A stretch of 5,494 bases of DNA from Synechococcales cyanobacterium PMM_0036 (lineage in GTDB: Bacteria > Cyanobacteriota > Cyanobacteriia > Elainellales > Elainellaceae). Made by a program: the position numbers and the translations under genes. The notes beneath the pieces were generated by a model that saw only the letters and a list, made by a program, of their open reading frames with translations, did no database searches and was not told the origin of the DNA. The stretch lies in the NCBI GenBank assembly GCA_949127645.1, contig CASBQM010000349.1:1-5494 (forward strand), in the 5' to 3' direction. This document shows, one piece after another, positions 5,372 to 5,494 of the stretch (the first letter of the stretch is position 1; each line of letters opens with the position of its first letter).

Positions 5372-5494
5372 TGGATTTCACCTTCTCACTGGCAATGATG
5401 GGCTATCATATTAGATATTTATATCACTCATGTGAAAATGAAAGATGTTTCGATCACAATCAACATCTATTCAAGACATCCAACAGTTATGTAC
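5372..5494 (+). repeat. 3' LTR, 5' portion (U3), cut by the window
   Basis: This segment begins with TG after a polypurine tract and has no coding potential. It shows no match to window positions 1-91, as expected if one end holds U3 and the other holds R/U5. It contains TATTTATA (5416-5423), a possible TATA-like element, and two short AT-rich inverted repeats (5395-5409 and 5424-5435). The start is uncertain; 5284 is the alternative. Confidence 0.5.

Larger units (their letters stand above)
1..5494 (+). mobile_element. Ty3/gypsy (Metaviridae) LTR retrotransposon, near full length
   Basis: The window shows, in order, an LTR end, a tRNA primer binding site, gag with CCHC knuckles, and a -1 shifted pol with protease, RT, RNase H and integrase, then a polypurine region. 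The RT-RH before IN order is the Ty3/gypsy arrangement; Ty1/copia has IN before RT. There is no env ORF after pol and no chromodomain after the integrase, so this is a non-chromodomain retrotransposon rather than a chromovirus or an errantivirus. Both outer ends are cut by the window, so the full LTRs and target site duplication cannot be seen. Coding capacity appears intact. Resemblance to bdelloid rotifer elements is recalled, not searched. Confidence 0.95.

Noticed and set aside
5395..5435. Two small inverted repeats in U3 (ATGAT/ATCAT and TCAC/GTGA)
   Set aside because: Stems of 4-5 bp in AT-rich DNA are expected by chance.
5263..5494. An env-like or third ORF after pol
   Set aside because: No open frame of useful length is present and LTR-type sequence begins within about 20-110 bases of the pol stop.

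Overview
The window is almost entirely one autonomous LTR retrotransposon of the Ty3/gypsy (Metaviridae) type, in the + orientation. It runs from the last ~91 bases of the 5' LTR, through gag and pol, into the start of the 3' LTR. It is eukaryotic: it has a tRNA-primed element layout, AATAAA in the LTR, gag CCHC knuckles and PR-RT-RNase H-IN order. The DNA is AT-rich. From memory, the pol wording (for example the ITTKDAFPLPRIDDI and EAFRFVKAAEYYRKFIP stretches) resembles elements of bdelloid rotifers such as Adineta and Rotaria. I hold that host assignment only moderately, because no search was possible.

Layout. 1-91: 3' part of the 5' LTR, with a GT-rich tract, AATAAA at 56-61, a small GC-rich hairpin, and an end in ...AACA. 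93-104: primer binding site matching the 3' end of tRNA-His. 105-424: untranslated leader with no ATG, holding two copies of a short hairpin-like repeat 30 bases apart. 425-1372: gag (315 aa, capsid plus two CCHC knuckles). 1360-1399: a textbook-looking -1 frameshift signal (T TTT TTC, 6-base spacer containing the gag stop, 8-bp hairpin). 1345-5262: pol, in the -1 frame, open without interruption, with protease, an extra C2HC zinc finger, RT, RNase H and integrase, all with intact catalytic residues. 5263-5494: post-pol region with two candidate polypurine tracts and the beginning of the 3' LTR. There is no env gene and no chromodomain.

How it works together. tRNA-His would prime reverse transcription. 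Gag would be made from the first AUG, and a minority of ribosomes would slip back one base at 1360-1366 to give a Gag-Pol of about 1,612 aa. The protease would cut this into RT/RNase H and integrase.

The most unusual features are: (1) a short dispersed motif with a TCC-loop-GGA core, found in the leader (x2), the PR-RT linker (x2), the RNase H-IN linker (x1) and just after pol (x1), where two copies are identical over 17 bases and one lies in a polypurine context; (2) a C2H2-like finger (C-X2-C-X12-H-X4-C) between protease and RT; (3) a KSTQT sequence matching the dynein light chain LC8-binding consensus in the RNase H-IN linker.
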